Assembly (NCBI RefSeq): GCF_011764445.1
Contig: NZ_BLPG01000001.1
Location: 1,426,001 to 1,490,000 of the forward strand
DNA from: Phytohabitans rumicis
GTDB lineage: Bacteria > Actinomycetota > Actinomycetes > Mycobacteriales > Micromonosporaceae
Direction of reading: 5' to 3'
DNA: 64,000 bases
In this document: positions 47,409 to 56,553 of the stretch, piece by piece
Numbering within the stretch: position 1 is the first letter of the stretch
Layout of the letters: every line of letters begins with the position of its first letter
Translations under genes and position numbers: made by a program
The notes under the pieces: model-generated
What the model was told of the DNA's origin: nothing
The model's database searches: none
What the model saw: the letters and a program-made list of their open reading frames with translations, nothing else

Positions 47409-49984
47409 CGCTGGTCCTCCGTCACGTGGGGTGGAGGGACCAATCTGATCGGCCGGCGGGCGCCACCGTCCACTGGTTGCCGCTTGTTGCCCCCGGCCTC
47501 GCTCTGTATGGCGGCGGCAATCTCCTCACGAGCGCTGGCGGGGAGCGCGGAAAAGTCGTTCAGGACGGCCGACAGCGGCATGGCCGCATTGCTCTCGACA
47601 ACGGCGTCGAGCGGCAGATGGGGCAGGTGATACTGCAGGATCGCTGCGATCCTGGCCCAGGTGGCGTCGTCGCCGGCGAGTGCGTCGATCGGGCTGTCGA
47701 GCGCGAGCTCGTGCGGCCGCTGGCGCGCCGGGTATGTCCAGCGGTGCTCTCCCGGGCCGACCCGCTCCGAGTCGCCGGTCGGATGCAGCGGGAGTTCGAC
47801 GATCGCTGTCGTTCCCGGCGGGACGACCACCGCCAACTCCATGGTGCCATTCGCCTGGTGCCACCGCACCGCAAGCCTTCCACGAGGGGTGTCGTGTGCC
47901 GCCTTGGCGAAGGTGAGGCCGCCACCGGGCTGGGGTGCGATGCGTACGGTGCGGTAGCCCGGGCTGGTCGCTTCGAGGCCGGCCACGACGGCGTGCAGCC
48001 AGTGCGCGATCGAGCCGAGGGCGTAGTGGTTGAGGGACGTCATGCCGGAGGGGTTGACGGTGCCGTCGGGAAGGATCGCGTCCCATCGCTCCCAGATCGT
48101 CGTCGCCCCTCGGGTGACGGGATACAGGAACGATGGCGCTTCGCGCTGCAGGAGCAACGCGTAGGCGGCATCCGTATGGCCCGTACGGGTCAGCGCGTGG
48201 GCGACGTGCGGTGTGCCGGCGAACCCGGTGGAGATCCGACCGGCGTCCCGGCGGACGAGGTCGGCCAGCCGCGTGCCCGCGGTGGGCAGCTGACCCGCAT
48301 CGAGGAGTCCAAACTGGATCGCGAGGGCGTACGCGGTCGCGCTTTCGTTGGTGATCCGGCCGTTGGGGGTGACGTACTCGGCGCGGAAGGCGGCACGTAC
48401 GCGCTCGACGAGCGCGGTGAAGTGCTTCGCGTCGCCCACCTGCCCCAACGCCTGGGCGGTGGCCGCCATCTCCCGCGCGACCTTCGCGAGGTATGCCGTG
48501 GCGACGAGGTGCGGATCGGTCTTTCCGCGGCGCGGGCTGGTCAGCGGGGCGGAAGGATCGAGCCAGTCACCGAACTGGAAGCCCGCGCTCCACAGGCCGC
48601 GCTCGTCGAGCAGCGCCTCCACGCTCCGGGTGAACGCCACCATGGACTCGTATGAGCGGCGCAGGATCTCGATGTCGCCGTACTGCCAGTACAGGGCCCA
48701 GGGAAGGCTGACCGCCACGTCGCTCCACAGTGCTGCCGGTGACTTGTATGTGCCCTGTACGTCGGGGACCACGTACGGGACGAAGCCGCGCTCGCGTTGC
48801 TCGGCGGCCAGGTCGGCGAGCCACGAGCCCAGGACACCGGAGACGTCGTAGAGATAGGCGGCGGTGGGCGCGAACGCGTTGATGTCGCCGGTCCAGCCGA
48901 GTCGCTCGTCGCGCTGCGGGCAGTCGGTCGGCAGCCCGACGAAGTTGTCGCGCATCGACCAGACCACGTTTTCGTGCAGGCGGTTGACGAGCTCGTCCGA
49001 GGTCTCGAACCACCCGGTTCGCGTCATGTCACTGTGGACGACGACGGCGCGCACGTCGTCGGGCGAGATGTCGTGCGGGAGTCCTTCGATCTCGGCGTAG
49101 CGGAACCCGTGGTAGGTGAACCGCGGCTCGAATTCCTCTGTCCCGGAGCCTGCCAGCAGGTACCGATCCGTGGCCTGCGCCGTGCGCAAGGTGGTGTAGT
49201 CCGGCAGACCGTCGACGAGGACCTCCGCGTGCCGGATCGTCACGAGCCGCCCGCGTGGGCCGGTGAGCCGCAGGCGTACCCAGCCCGAGATGTTCTGTCC
49301 GAAGTCGACGATCGTCGTCGCCCGCCGGGACGGCCGGATGTCCCGTGGCGCCAGTTCCTCGATGCGCCGGATCGGCGGGGCGACCGGGTCGACGAGCGTG
49401 GCCCGATCCCATTCGATCGCCTCGACCGGACCCCATCCGCTGTCGTCGAACCCGGGCTGGTGCCACCCGTTGGGCTCCATGCGCGCGTCGATGGTGACAC
49501 CGTCGTAGACGCTGTTCGCGCGCACCGATCCCTCGCCCGCCCGGAACAGCCGGTCGGTCACGACGACTTCCCTGCGGTCGGAGTAGTTCAGGTCGATCAC
49601 GGCGAAGAGCCCGACCCGGTCGGCGAACTGGCGCCGCCGGCAGATCTCCGCGTAGCCCAGCCGCCCGGTCGCCCAGCCCTCGCCGACGATCGCGCCGAAG
49701 GCGTTCGCACCGGGACGCACCAGATGAGTGACGTCGTGGCTGCGGACCACCAGGCGGTGGCGATACGACGTCCAGCCGGGATCGAGCACCTCGTCGCCGA
49801 CGGGAGCGCCGTTCAGATACGGTTCCACGACGCCGAGCGCGGTGACCCACAGCGTCGCCGACACGACGTCCTGCGCCACCTCGAACTCGCGCCGGAAGTA
49901 GACTGCCGGGTCCTCGGCTTCGCTGGTCGGCCTCGCGCGCGGCCCGATGAACACCGCGCCGCGGTCCTGATAGCCGGCGCTCAT
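47405..49984 (-). CDS. GH78 alpha-L-rhamnosidase, copy 2
   Basis: 859 residues from the ATG at 49984, which overlaps the GH1 copy 2 stop (ATGA). Beta-domains (VTALGVVEPYLNGAPVGDEVL, IVDFGQNISGWVRLRLTG) precede the (alpha/alpha)6 barrel with DCPQRDERLGWTGD, and the C-terminal beta-domain (VRIAPQPGGGLTFAKA) is complete. The reading frame is unbroken. No signal peptide is visible. Together with copy 1 it gives the cluster two rhamnosidases in separate operons, suggesting two rhamnose linkages or two ligands. Confidence 0.9.
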   Translation of the reverse strand: MSAGYQDRGAVFIGPRARPTSEAEDPAVYFRREFEVAQDVVSATLWVTALGVVEPYLNGAPVGDEVLDPGWTSYRHRLVVRSHDVTHLVRPGANAFGAIVGEGWATGRLGYAEICRRRQFADRVGLFAVIDLNYSDRREVVVTDRLFRAGEGSVRANSVYDGVTIDARMEPNGWHQPGFDDSGWGPVEAIEWDRATLVDPVAPPIRRIEELAPRDIRPSRRATTIVDFGQNISGWVRLRLTGPRGRLVTIRHAEVLVDGLPDYTTLRTAQATDRYLLAGSGTEEFEPRFTYHGFRYAEIEGLPHDISPDDVRAVVVHSDMTRTGWFETSDELVNRLHENVVWSMRDNFVGLPTDCPQRDERLGWTGDINAFAPTAAYLYDVSGVLGSWLADLAAEQRERGFVPYVVPDVQGTYKSPAALWSDVAVSLPWALYWQYGDIEILRRSYESMVAFTRSVEALLDERGLWSAGFQFGDWLDPSAPLTSPRRGKTDPHLVATAYLAKVAREMAATAQALGQVGDAKHFTALVERVRAAFRAEYVTPNGRITNESATAYALAIQFGLLDAGQLPTAGTRLADLVRRDAGRISTGFAGTPHVAHALTRTGHTDAAYALLLQREAPSFLYPVTRGATTIWERWDAILPDGTVNPSGMTSLNHYALGSIAHWLHAVVAGLEATSPGYRTVRIAPQPGGGLTFAKAAHDTPRGRLAVRWHQANGTMELAVVVPPGTTAIVELPLHPTGDSERVGPGEHRWTYPARQRPHELALDSPIDALAGDDATWARIAAILQYHLPHLPLDAVVESNAAMPLSAVLNDFSALPASAREEIAAAIQSEAGGNKRQPVDGGARRPIRLVPPPHVTEDQR
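47472..47491. promoter_or_regulatory. LacI-type half-site pair inside the 3' end of GH78 copy 2
   Basis: ACTGGTTGCC followed by GCTTGTTGCC, spaced as in the composite sites at 34171 and 43150. It is about 65 bp upstream of the GH1 copy 1 start and may mark an internal regulated promoter. Confidence 0.45.
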
Positions 49985-51225
49985 CCGGCCGCCACGCCGG
50001 CGGCGATGCCGCCCAGCCAGGCGGCCGAGGGCCGCGGCCGGCGCTCGAAGGTCCGCCAGTCCACCTCGACGAGGCCGAACGTCACGTCGTACCCGGAGAA
50101 CCACTCGAACTCGTCCAGCAGCGTCCAATGGAGATAGCCGCGCACGTCGAGGCCCTCGGCCACCGCCGCGGCGAGCAGGTCCAGCGCCCGGCCGGTGTGC
50201 TCCAGCCGCAGCGAGTCGTCGAAGGTGCACACGCCGTGCTCGGTGATCACGACCGGGCGCCCGGATACCGAGGCCGCATACCGCGCGGCGTTGGTGAGCG
50301 ACGCGGGATACAGCTCCCAGCCGAGGTCATCCACCGGTGTGCCGGCCGGTGGCTTCTCGACGCCGCCGGCGCCGACGAGGCGGCGCGTGTAGTTCTGCAC
50401 GCCGACGAAGTCGTCGTCCCGGCTGACCTCGAGCCAGCGGGTGACCGCCTGGTCCCGCACCGCCGCCGCACGCTCCTCGAAGCCGGGCACCGCCTGGTAG
50501 TCCACACACGCCAGCGACCAGCCGACCGGAACGTCGACGTGCGACTTGATCGCTTCGGTGGCGCGGCGGTGCGCCTCCGCGTACCGGCCTAGCTGGTCGC
50601 CGTCCCACAACATCATCGGTTTGAACGAGCCGGTGGTGCTCGGGTGCCGGCGGCTGGCGTGCTCCAGCGCGAGGCCGAGGTCGCCGACCGCCGCACCGCC
50701 CACGCCACCGCCGCCGACGGCGGCCACCGTGGCGACATTGGGTTCGTTGAGCGTGATCGCCCAGTCGATCTCGCCGGCCAGGTGGGCCGCCGTCACGTTC
50801 ACGTACCGCACGAAGCGGTCCACGGCGTGCGGGTTCGTCCATCCGCCCTCGGCGGCGAACCACAGCGGCGTGGTCCAGTGGTTGAAGGTGACGACGGTGC
50901 GCAGGCCGGCAGCACGGCACGCGGCGGCCAGCCTCCGGTAGTGATCCAGCTGCGCCCGGGAGAACTCACCGGGAACCGGCTCGACGCGCGACCACTCGAC
51001 GCTGAACCGCAGGGCTCGCAACCCCACGCCCGCCGCCATCGCCACGTCGTCCGGCCACCGGTTGTAGAAGTCCGCCGCGTCTCCACTGTGGTGCTTGAAG
51101 ACGGTGTCTGGCACGTGTTCGAGCGCCCAGCTGTCGCTCGCGACGTTGCCTCCCTCGATCTGGTGGCCGGCCGTGGCGGCACCGATGAAGAAGCCCGGCG
51201 GGAAAGCGTTGCGCATTGTCCTCAT
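49981..51225 (-). CDS. GH1 beta-glucosidase-like glycosidase, copy 2
   Basis: 414 residues. I chose the ATG at 51225, which overlaps the permease stop (ATGA); a second in-frame ATG at 51216 is possible. GH1 features: FPPGFFIGAATAGHQIEGGN, acid/base Glu161 in ITLNEPN and nucleophile at about Glu329 in VVITEHGV, where the usual ENG is EHG. A glycine-rich loop (GGGGVGGAAVG) follows the acid/base and is not typical. It is cytoplasmic and sits directly after the MalG-like permease, linking import with hydrolysis. Confidence 0.88.
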   Translation of the reverse strand: MRTMRNAFPPGFFIGAATAGHQIEGGNVASDSWALEHVPDTVFKHHSGDAADFYNRWPDDVAMAAGVGLRALRFSVEWSRVEPVPGEFSRAQLDHYRRLAAACRAAGLRTVVTFNHWTTPLWFAAEGGWTNPHAVDRFVRYVNVTAAHLAGEIDWAITLNEPNVATVAAVGGGGVGGAAVGDLGLALEHASRRHPSTTGSFKPMMLWDGDQLGRYAEAHRRATEAIKSHVDVPVGWSLACVDYQAVPGFEERAAAVRDQAVTRWLEVSRDDDFVGVQNYTRRLVGAGGVEKPPAGTPVDDLGWELYPASLTNAARYAASVSGRPVVITEHGVCTFDDSLRLEHTGRALDLLAAAVAEGLDVRGYLHWTLLDEFEWFSGYDVTFGLVEVDWRTFERRPRPSAAWLGGIAAGVAAG

Positions 51226-52070
51226 CCCTTGATAGCGCCAGACGACAGCCCGGGGACGACGCGCCGCTGGACAAGTAGGTACGCCAGTACGAGCGGAATG
51301 CTCGTCAGCACGACGTGGGCGAAAATGACGTTCCAGCGCAGCACCGGCTGATCCGCCGACGCGGACGCGAAGTGGTACAGCGCCAGCGGCAGCGTCGCCC
51401 GATCCGAGCCCTGGAGCAGGAATCCCGCGAAGAAGAACTCGTTCCAGGTGGAGATGATCAGGATCACGGACCCGACCAGGAGCACGGGAACGGTGAGCGG
51501 GAAGATGATGCGCAGGAAGATCTGCATCCGGTTGGCGCCGTCGATGGATGCCGAATCCTCCAGGTCTCGCGGCACCGACTTGATGAAGCCGGTGGCCAGG
51601 AAGACGACGTTCCCCATCCGGGTGCCGGCCATCACCAGGAAGTAGCCGAACCTGCTGCCGTCGATCCCGAGGGTCTGCAGCTCGTAGATGGTCGGCAGGA
51701 TGGCCGCGGGCAGCACGATGGAGAGCACCGTGATGTTGTACGCGACCCGCGCGGTCATGGACCGTGACCGCGCGTACGCCCAGGCGGCCATCGCGCCGAG
51801 GACGACGATGACGGCGATCGTGGGCACGACGACGACGAGGCTGTTGACGAGGGCTCGGAAGAAGTGACCTTCGTTGATGACGAAGGAGTAGTTGTCCCAG
51901 AGGGCCCACTCTTTCGGCAGGTCCAGCTCCAGCAGCGACGCCTCTTCCAGCGGCTTGGCCGAGTTCACCAGGAGCATCCACAGTGGCAGCACGACCCAGA
52001 GCAGCGCGATGACGCTGAGCACGGCTATCCGGGCGCCGCCCCGCCAGCGGCTCTTTGACTTGGTGCTCAT
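51222..52070 (-). CDS. ABC transporter permease, MalG-like (carbohydrate CUT1)
   Basis: 282 residues from an ATG overlapping the stop of the partner permease. Six membrane helices are visible and the EAA loop reads VPRDLEDSASIDGANRMQIF, with the CUT1-type ending RRVVPGLSSGAIKG. It forms the channel with the MalF-like protein; no cognate ATPase is encoded in the window, as is common for CUT1 importers that share a MsiK-type ATPase in actinomycetes. Confidence 0.93.
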   Translation of the reverse strand: MSTKSKSRWRGGARIAVLSVIALLWVVLPLWMLLVNSAKPLEEASLLELDLPKEWALWDNYSFVINEGHFFRALVNSLVVVVPTIAVIVVLGAMAAWAYARSRSMTARVAYNITVLSIVLPAAILPTIYELQTLGIDGSRFGYFLVMAGTRMGNVVFLATGFIKSVPRDLEDSASIDGANRMQIFLRIIFPLTVPVLLVGSVILIISTWNEFFFAGFLLQGSDRATLPLALYHFASASADQPVLRWNVIFAHVVLTSIPLVLAYLLVQRRVVPGLSSGAIKG

Positions 52071-53014
52071 GCTTCGACCTCGCGGCGCCGCAGGTACGCG
52101 ATGAGCGGTAGCCCGAGCACGATGACGAGGACCGTCACGACGAGGCTGAGCGAACTCGCCATCCCGAAGAAGCCGCTGCCGTATTGGTTGAACATCGCGA
52201 TGTTGAGCACCATGGTCGCGGTGCCGGGACCGCCGCGGGTCGTCGCGGCGACGAGGTCGAAGGCGTTGATGGCGCCGAGCATCGTGACGACCACGGTGAA
52301 GGTGAACGCGGGCGCCAGGAGCCGAAACCGGATGCGCCAGAATCGCTGCCACGCGTTCGCGCCGTCGACCGTCGCCGCCTCGGTGAGCGACTCGGGGATG
52401 TTGTTGAGCCCGGCGATGTAGACCAAGGTGATCAGACCGCTCCACTTCCACGCGTCGACGAACGCCAGGCTGACCAGCGCGCTGGTCCCGTGCCCCAGCC
52501 AGGCGTAGTCGAACCCGCCGACGAAAAGCGAGATGAAGCTGTTCAGTGGCCCCTGTGGTGCGAGGATGGCGCCCCAGATGTAGCCAGCGGCCACCGGAGC
52601 GACGAGCACGGGAAGGAAGAAGAACGATCGAAAGAACCCGTTCACTCTGTTGGAGCGCTGCAACACCAGCGCCATGGAGAGACTGAACAGGTTTTGGATG
52701 ATCATGGCCAGCACCGCGTACAGGAGCGTGACCTTGATGGCCTGCCACAGGATGTCCTGGCTGATGAGGGCTCGGAAGTTCTCCAGTCCGTTGAAGGAGA
52801 TGACGTCCGAGTACCCGCTCCAGTCGGTGAACGCGAACCGGAGGTTGAGCAGGAACGGCACGGTGAAGAAGGCGGCCACGAGGGCGAAGGCCGGGACGAT
52901 GAACGGCCACCATCCGCCCTGTCCGATTTTTCGCTGACGCGGGCGCCGCGGCGCAAGGGAGGGCTCGGCCCTGCCTTGCGCCGCCGGCGCGGTGTCACTC
53001 GGCGCGTACGTCAT
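52067..53014 (-). CDS. ABC transporter permease, MalF-like (carbohydrate CUT1)
   Basis: 315 residues with a positively charged N-terminus, then six helices. The EAA loop is NIPESLTEAATVDGANAWQR, the CUT1 signature. It starts nine bases after the binding-protein stop and overlaps the MalG-like gene, so the three are one operon with the downstream GH1-GH78-GH1 genes. Confidence 0.93.
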   Translation of the reverse strand: MTYAPSDTAPAAQGRAEPSLAPRRPRQRKIGQGGWWPFIVPAFALVAAFFTVPFLLNLRFAFTDWSGYSDVISFNGLENFRALISQDILWQAIKVTLLYAVLAMIIQNLFSLSMALVLQRSNRVNGFFRSFFFLPVLVAPVAAGYIWGAILAPQGPLNSFISLFVGGFDYAWLGHGTSALVSLAFVDAWKWSGLITLVYIAGLNNIPESLTEAATVDGANAWQRFWRIRFRLLAPAFTFTVVVTMLGAINAFDLVAATTRGGPGTATMVLNIAMFNQYGSGFFGMASSLSLVVTVLVIVLGLPLIAYLRRREVEA

Positions 53015-53023
53015 CGCAGGCTT

Positions 53024-54349
53024 CTACCAGCCCGTCACGTGTGCCGATTTCGCCCCTTGCGCCAGTGCTTCCTGGGCGAGCTTGGCGGCCTGCTCGGGCG
53101 TGTACTGCCCGCTGAGCAGGCCCGACATCAAGGTAGGGAACTGGGCGCTGAAGCCGACGAGGTTGGCGTTGACGGCGAGTGCCTTGTCTGCCTCGTAGGC
53201 GTTCCAGAACTCCTGGTTGATGCCCGTCGGTGTCGTGGCCGTGGCGCCGGTCAACGCCGGAAACCGCTTCGTCGAGGTCAGATAGTCCTGGTACCCGTCC
53301 GTGGTGATCCACTGGATGAAGGCCAGCGCGGTGCTTTCGCGGTCGGCGTTGCCGGTCTTCGGCACGTACCAGGTGCCGTTGAAGGACGGCGACCAGGCGG
53401 ACGTCGTGCTGCTCGCCGACGGCGACGCCCATCCGATCGCGGCGCTGGCCTTGGCGAGATCGTCGCCGTACACCGCGGTCAGCTGCGGAAGCGAGCTGGT
53501 GGACTGCGGGAGGAACGCCGCCTTGCCGTCGGCGAGCGCCTTGAAGGACGGCTCGGACTTGGCGGTGGTCGCGTCCTTGTTGAAGCAGCCCATCGACTGG
53601 AGCTTCTTGTACTGGGTGAGCGCCGCGACGAACGGTCCCGCGGGGTCGTCCAGGGTCGCCTTCTTGGTGAGCAACTCTCCGGAGTAGTTCTGGCTCTTTT
53701 CGGCGCCGGCGAGGTTCATGAGGATCTGGATCTGCGTCGGCCACTGGGACCCACCGGCCTCGTAGATCGTGGCGACGCCGGGCGCCTTCTGCTTGAGCGT
53801 GGTGCAGATGTTTTCCAGGTCGGCGTAGGTCTTTGGCGCGCTGAGTCCGGCGTCCGCCAGCACCTTCTTGTTGTAGTACATGCCGAACAACCCCGGACCG
53901 ACGGTGATCGCGGCGTAGATCTTGCCGTCGAGCGAGCCCGCGGTCTTGTAGAGCTCCCCGGACCGCTGGACGTACGGCATGTTCGACATCTCGATCATGT
54001 TCTTCGCCGGGTTGAGCGCCCAGAACAGCGCTGTCGCGTGGTACTCCAACAGGTCCGGCCGGTCGCCGCTGGCCCACTTGGTCTGCACCTGGTTTTCCAG
54101 GCCGTCCGCGGTGATCTCGACGAGGTTCACCTTGACGCCGAACTTCTGCTCGAAGTTCTTGTACGCCTCGCGAACGTAGGGCTGATCACCGGTGCTCGTC
54201 CAGACGGTCAGCTCCTTCGCCTTGACCGTGGCCGTCCCGTCGGCCGCCACCCCGCTGTCCCCGCCGCCAGTGTCGTTGTTCGCCGAGCAAGCCGTGAGGG
54301 CAAGGACGGCAGCGGCCGCAACGGCCACCGCATACCTGAATCGTTTCAT
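53024..54349 (-). CDS. ABC transporter substrate-binding lipoprotein, family 1 (carbohydrate)
   Basis: 441 residues with a lipobox LTAC (Cys21) after a hydrophobic signal segment, and the SBP_bac_1 pattern (KELTVWTSTGDQPYVREAYK, GVKVNLVEI, FGMYYNKKVLADAGL, SALAFIQWITTDGYQDYL). The ATG follows GAGGAG. It binds a sugar or glycoside for the MalFG-like permeases and leads the operon that runs down to 46209. It is divergent from a third LacI gene, which probably controls it. Confidence 0.92.
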   Translation of the reverse strand: MKRFRYAVAVAAAAVLALTACSANNDTGGGDSGVAADGTATVKAKELTVWTSTGDQPYVREAYKNFEQKFGVKVNLVEITADGLENQVQTKWASGDRPDLLEYHATALFWALNPAKNMIEMSNMPYVQRSGELYKTAGSLDGKIYAAITVGPGLFGMYYNKKVLADAGLSAPKTYADLENICTTLKQKAPGVATIYEAGGSQWPTQIQILMNLAGAEKSQNYSGELLTKKATLDDPAGPFVAALTQYKKLQSMGCFNKDATTAKSEPSFKALADGKAAFLPQSTSSLPQLTAVYGDDLAKASAAIGWASPSASSTTSAWSPSFNGTWYVPKTGNADRESTALAFIQWITTDGYQDYLTSTKRFPALTGATATTPTGINQEFWNAYEADKALAVNANLVGFSAQFPTLMSGLLSGQYTPEQAAKLAQEALAQGAKSAHVTGW

Positions 54350-54664
54350 GAGGTCTCCTCGTCGTTGGTGATCCTCGGTCTATGGGGTAGCCACAAGCCG
54401 CGTTGACAGCGACGGATGCGGTCCGCCGCCGCGGCTGCCGGCGGTAACTGTTACGTGTACGCAAAGACTACGTAACCGCTTGCGTGCCGTGGAACGTATC
54501 ACCACCCTGCGCGAGACGTCAACGACCTGCGGATCGACGTGGTACAAGCCCTCGGCGGGGTTGTCCGGCCCGCCAGGGGTTGTGGCAAACTGTGCGCAAC
54601 CGATTGCGCTCGCGGGTGTCAGCCGCCGCGGGTCGGTGGGCCGACGTCAGATCAGGAGCAGTGG
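54350..54664. promoter_or_regulatory. Divergent promoter region with two LacI-type palindromes
   Basis: 315 bp without a gene. ACGTAACCGCTTGCGT (54470-54485) and GCGCAACCGATTGCGC (54594-54609) share a palindrome of the form CGCAACCGATTGCG, a variant of the sites used by the other two regulators (GCGCAA in place of GGCAA). They sit between the binding-protein gene and the LacI gene, fitting control of both directions. Confidence 0.65.
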
Positions 54665-55699
54665 ATGACCGCGGGCGAACCAGCCACCATGCAGGACCTT
54701 GCCCGCATGGCTGGGGTGTCGGTGGCCTCGGTGTCCCGCGCGTTGAGCGGGAAGCCCGGTGTGTCCGCCGCCACCCGATCCGTCATCGCCCGGCTCGCTC
54801 GCGAGCACGGCTTCACCGGCAACCAGCCAGCGCGAGCGCTCTCGACCGGCCAGACCGGACGCATCGCGGTAACCCTGCCCCGCATCGAGGCCGAGTACTT
54901 CGCTCGGATCCTGGCCGGTGCCGCGCAGGTGATCCATGACGCCGGGCTGAGCCTCGTCCTGGAGACGACCCAGCACGAGGGAGACCGCCAAACCGACGCC
55001 ATCCGCGAGTTCGTGCGGACAGGGGTCGACGGCGCTCTCCTGCTCCTGCCGGCGCGGTCCAACTGGGAGATATCCGCCCTCTACGACAGCGGCTTCAAAT
55101 TCGTGATCATCGACCCGACCGACCAGGTGACGGCTCCCATGCCATGGGTCACGGCGACCAACGCGATGGGAGCCCGCCACGCCATCGAGCACCTCCTCGC
55201 ACTGGGCCACCACCGGATCGCGATCATCACCGGTGAGTCCCACTTCTTCAGCACCAGGGAGCGGTTGCACGGTACCCGGGAAGCACTCGAACAAGCCGGG
55301 ATCGGTCTCGACCAGAGCCTCGTACGGGTGAGCGGATACACCGAATCGGCCGGAGGCTACGAAGCGGCGCTCGACCTCATGCGCCAGCCGGACCCGCCCA
55401 CCGCCATCTTCGCGTTCAACGACCGGCTCGCTTTCGGGGCGCTCCAAGCCGCGCACACGCTCAAGCTTCCGGTGCCGGACGCATTGTCCATCGTCGGTTT
55501 CGACGACGTCGACGCCGCCAAGCTGATCTCCCCCAGCCTCACGACCGTACGCCAGCCCCTTTCGGAGATGGGCTCGACAGCGGCCACGATGCTCATCCAG
55601 CTCATCAACGGCCAAAACCCACGCGGCATGCACATTCAGCTGGCGACCGACCTGATCGTGCGCCAGTCCACGGCCGCGCCCAAAGCAGCAAGACCCTGA
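54665..55699 (+). CDS. LacI-family transcriptional regulator
   Basis: 344 residues from the ATG at 54665 (GGAG nearby). The helix-turn-helix is TMQDLARMAGVSVASVSRAL with hinge RSVIARLAREHGFTGNQPARAL, then a ligand domain (IAVTLPRIEAEYFARIL, GFDDVDAAKLISPSLTTVRQP). It is more distant from the other two LacI proteins than they are from each other. Divergent from the family 1 transporter operon, it is the likely local repressor, relieved by an imported sugar. Immediately after its stop the sequence is a scrambled junction. Confidence 0.9.
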   Translation: MTAGEPATMQDLARMAGVSVASVSRALSGKPGVSAATRSVIARLAREHGFTGNQPARALSTGQTGRIAVTLPRIEAEYFARILAGAAQVIHDAGLSLVLETTQHEGDRQTDAIREFVRTGVDGALLLLPARSNWEISALYDSGFKFVIIDPTDQVTAPMPWVTATNAMGARHAIEHLLALGHHRIAIITGESHFFSTRERLHGTREALEQAGIGLDQSLVRVSGYTESAGGYEAALDLMRQPDPPTAIFAFNDRLAFGALQAAHTLKLPVPDALSIVGFDDVDAAKLISPSLTTVRQPLSEMGSTAATMLIQLINGQNPRGMHIQLATDLIVRQSTAAPKAARP

Positions 55700-55714
55700 C
55701 ATCTGGGGCCGTCC

Positions 55715-55882
55715 CCCGAAGGACAGGGTCTCGGGGATGTGGGCGATCTTGCCGTCCTCTTCGGCGAGGACGTACTCGGCGTAGGAGCCCTGTCCCTGCG
55801 GAAGGCGCATGAACTGCCCGTAGACGCGGTCCCCGGGGCGGAACCGGGTGACGCCCGGGCCGGTCTTCTCGACCACGCGGGT
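55715..55882 (-). pseudogene. MDR (zinc-independent) oxidoreductase fragment
   Basis: About 56 codons: RVVEKTGPGVTRFRPGDRVY then GSYAEYVLAEEDGKIAHIPE match the N-terminal catalytic domain of quinone oxidoreductase-type MDR proteins (about residues 60-115 of the family). The segment is fused in frame to the end of the RibA domain and stops at the end of the LacI gene. The coenzyme-binding domain is missing. It is a recombination remnant. Confidence 0.75.
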
Positions 55883-56497
55883 CAGCTCGGGCAGCGGGAT
55901 GGTGTGGTTGGTGTGCTGGGCCTTGGCGTGCAGGTAGTTCAGGTTGCTGGGGGTCGCGTGTACGCCCGTGGGCACGGTCTCGGCGATGGTGATGCCCAGG
56001 TCGCGCAGTTGCTGCGCCTTGTCGGGGTTGTTGGTGAGCAGGTCCAGCTCGGTGACGCGGAGGGCGGTCAGCATCTGCGCGGCCGCCGTGTAGTCGCGGT
56101 CGTCCTCGGGCAGGCCGAGGGCGATATTGGCCTGATAGGTGTCCAGGCCGGCGTCCTGCAGGGCGTACGCGTCGAGCTTGTTGTACAGACCGATGCCGCG
56201 GCCCTCCTGGCGCAGGTAAAGCAGCACGCCGCCGACGGCGTCGATGCGCTGCACGGCCTTGCGCAGCTGTGGGCCGCAGTCGCAGCGGGCCGAGCCGAAG
56301 ACGTCCCCGGTGAGGCACTCAGAGTGCAGCCGCACCAGCGGAGGCCGGGCGGTGGACAGGTCACCGAGCACGAGCGCGACGTGCTCCGCCCCGTCGACCA
56401 GGCCGCGGAACGTGACGGCCTCCGTCGTGACGGAGTAGGCGTCGGGGAAGCGCAGCGGGATGCGGACCCGGGTGCGTACGGCGGCGGGCGTGCTGTT
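55883..56497 (-). pseudogene. ribA: GTP cyclohydrolase II (RibA) domain, no start, fused to an MDR fragment
   Basis: About 205 codons cover the RibA domain from VRTRVRIPLRFPDAYSV to the family's C-terminal NLNYLHAKAQ. The zinc site SECLTGDVFGSARCDC (Cys-x10-Cys-x-Cys) and the active-site RQEGRGIGLYNK are intact. RibA opens GTP to start riboflavin synthesis. There is no start codon between an upstream TGA and the first conserved residue; an ATG in another frame (MNAEQHARR) suggests one indel. The stop is replaced by an in-frame MDR fragment. The 5' end abuts an SDR remnant on the other strand. Probably inactive, although the domain itself is complete. Confidence 0.75.
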
Positions 56498-56553
56498 CGG
56501 CGTTCATCACGGGCCAGATCATCGTCGCGGACGGCGGCAGCACCCGCCGCTAA
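56497..56553 (+). pseudogene. SDR C-terminal remnant
   Basis: Plus-strand codons SAFITGQIIVADGGSTRR followed by TAA are the invariant C-terminal tail of classical SDR oxidoreductases (FITGQ and VDGG motif). Nothing upstream in this frame belongs to the family; it becomes the RibA sequence on the opposite strand. It marks a recombination junction. Confidence 0.6.
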
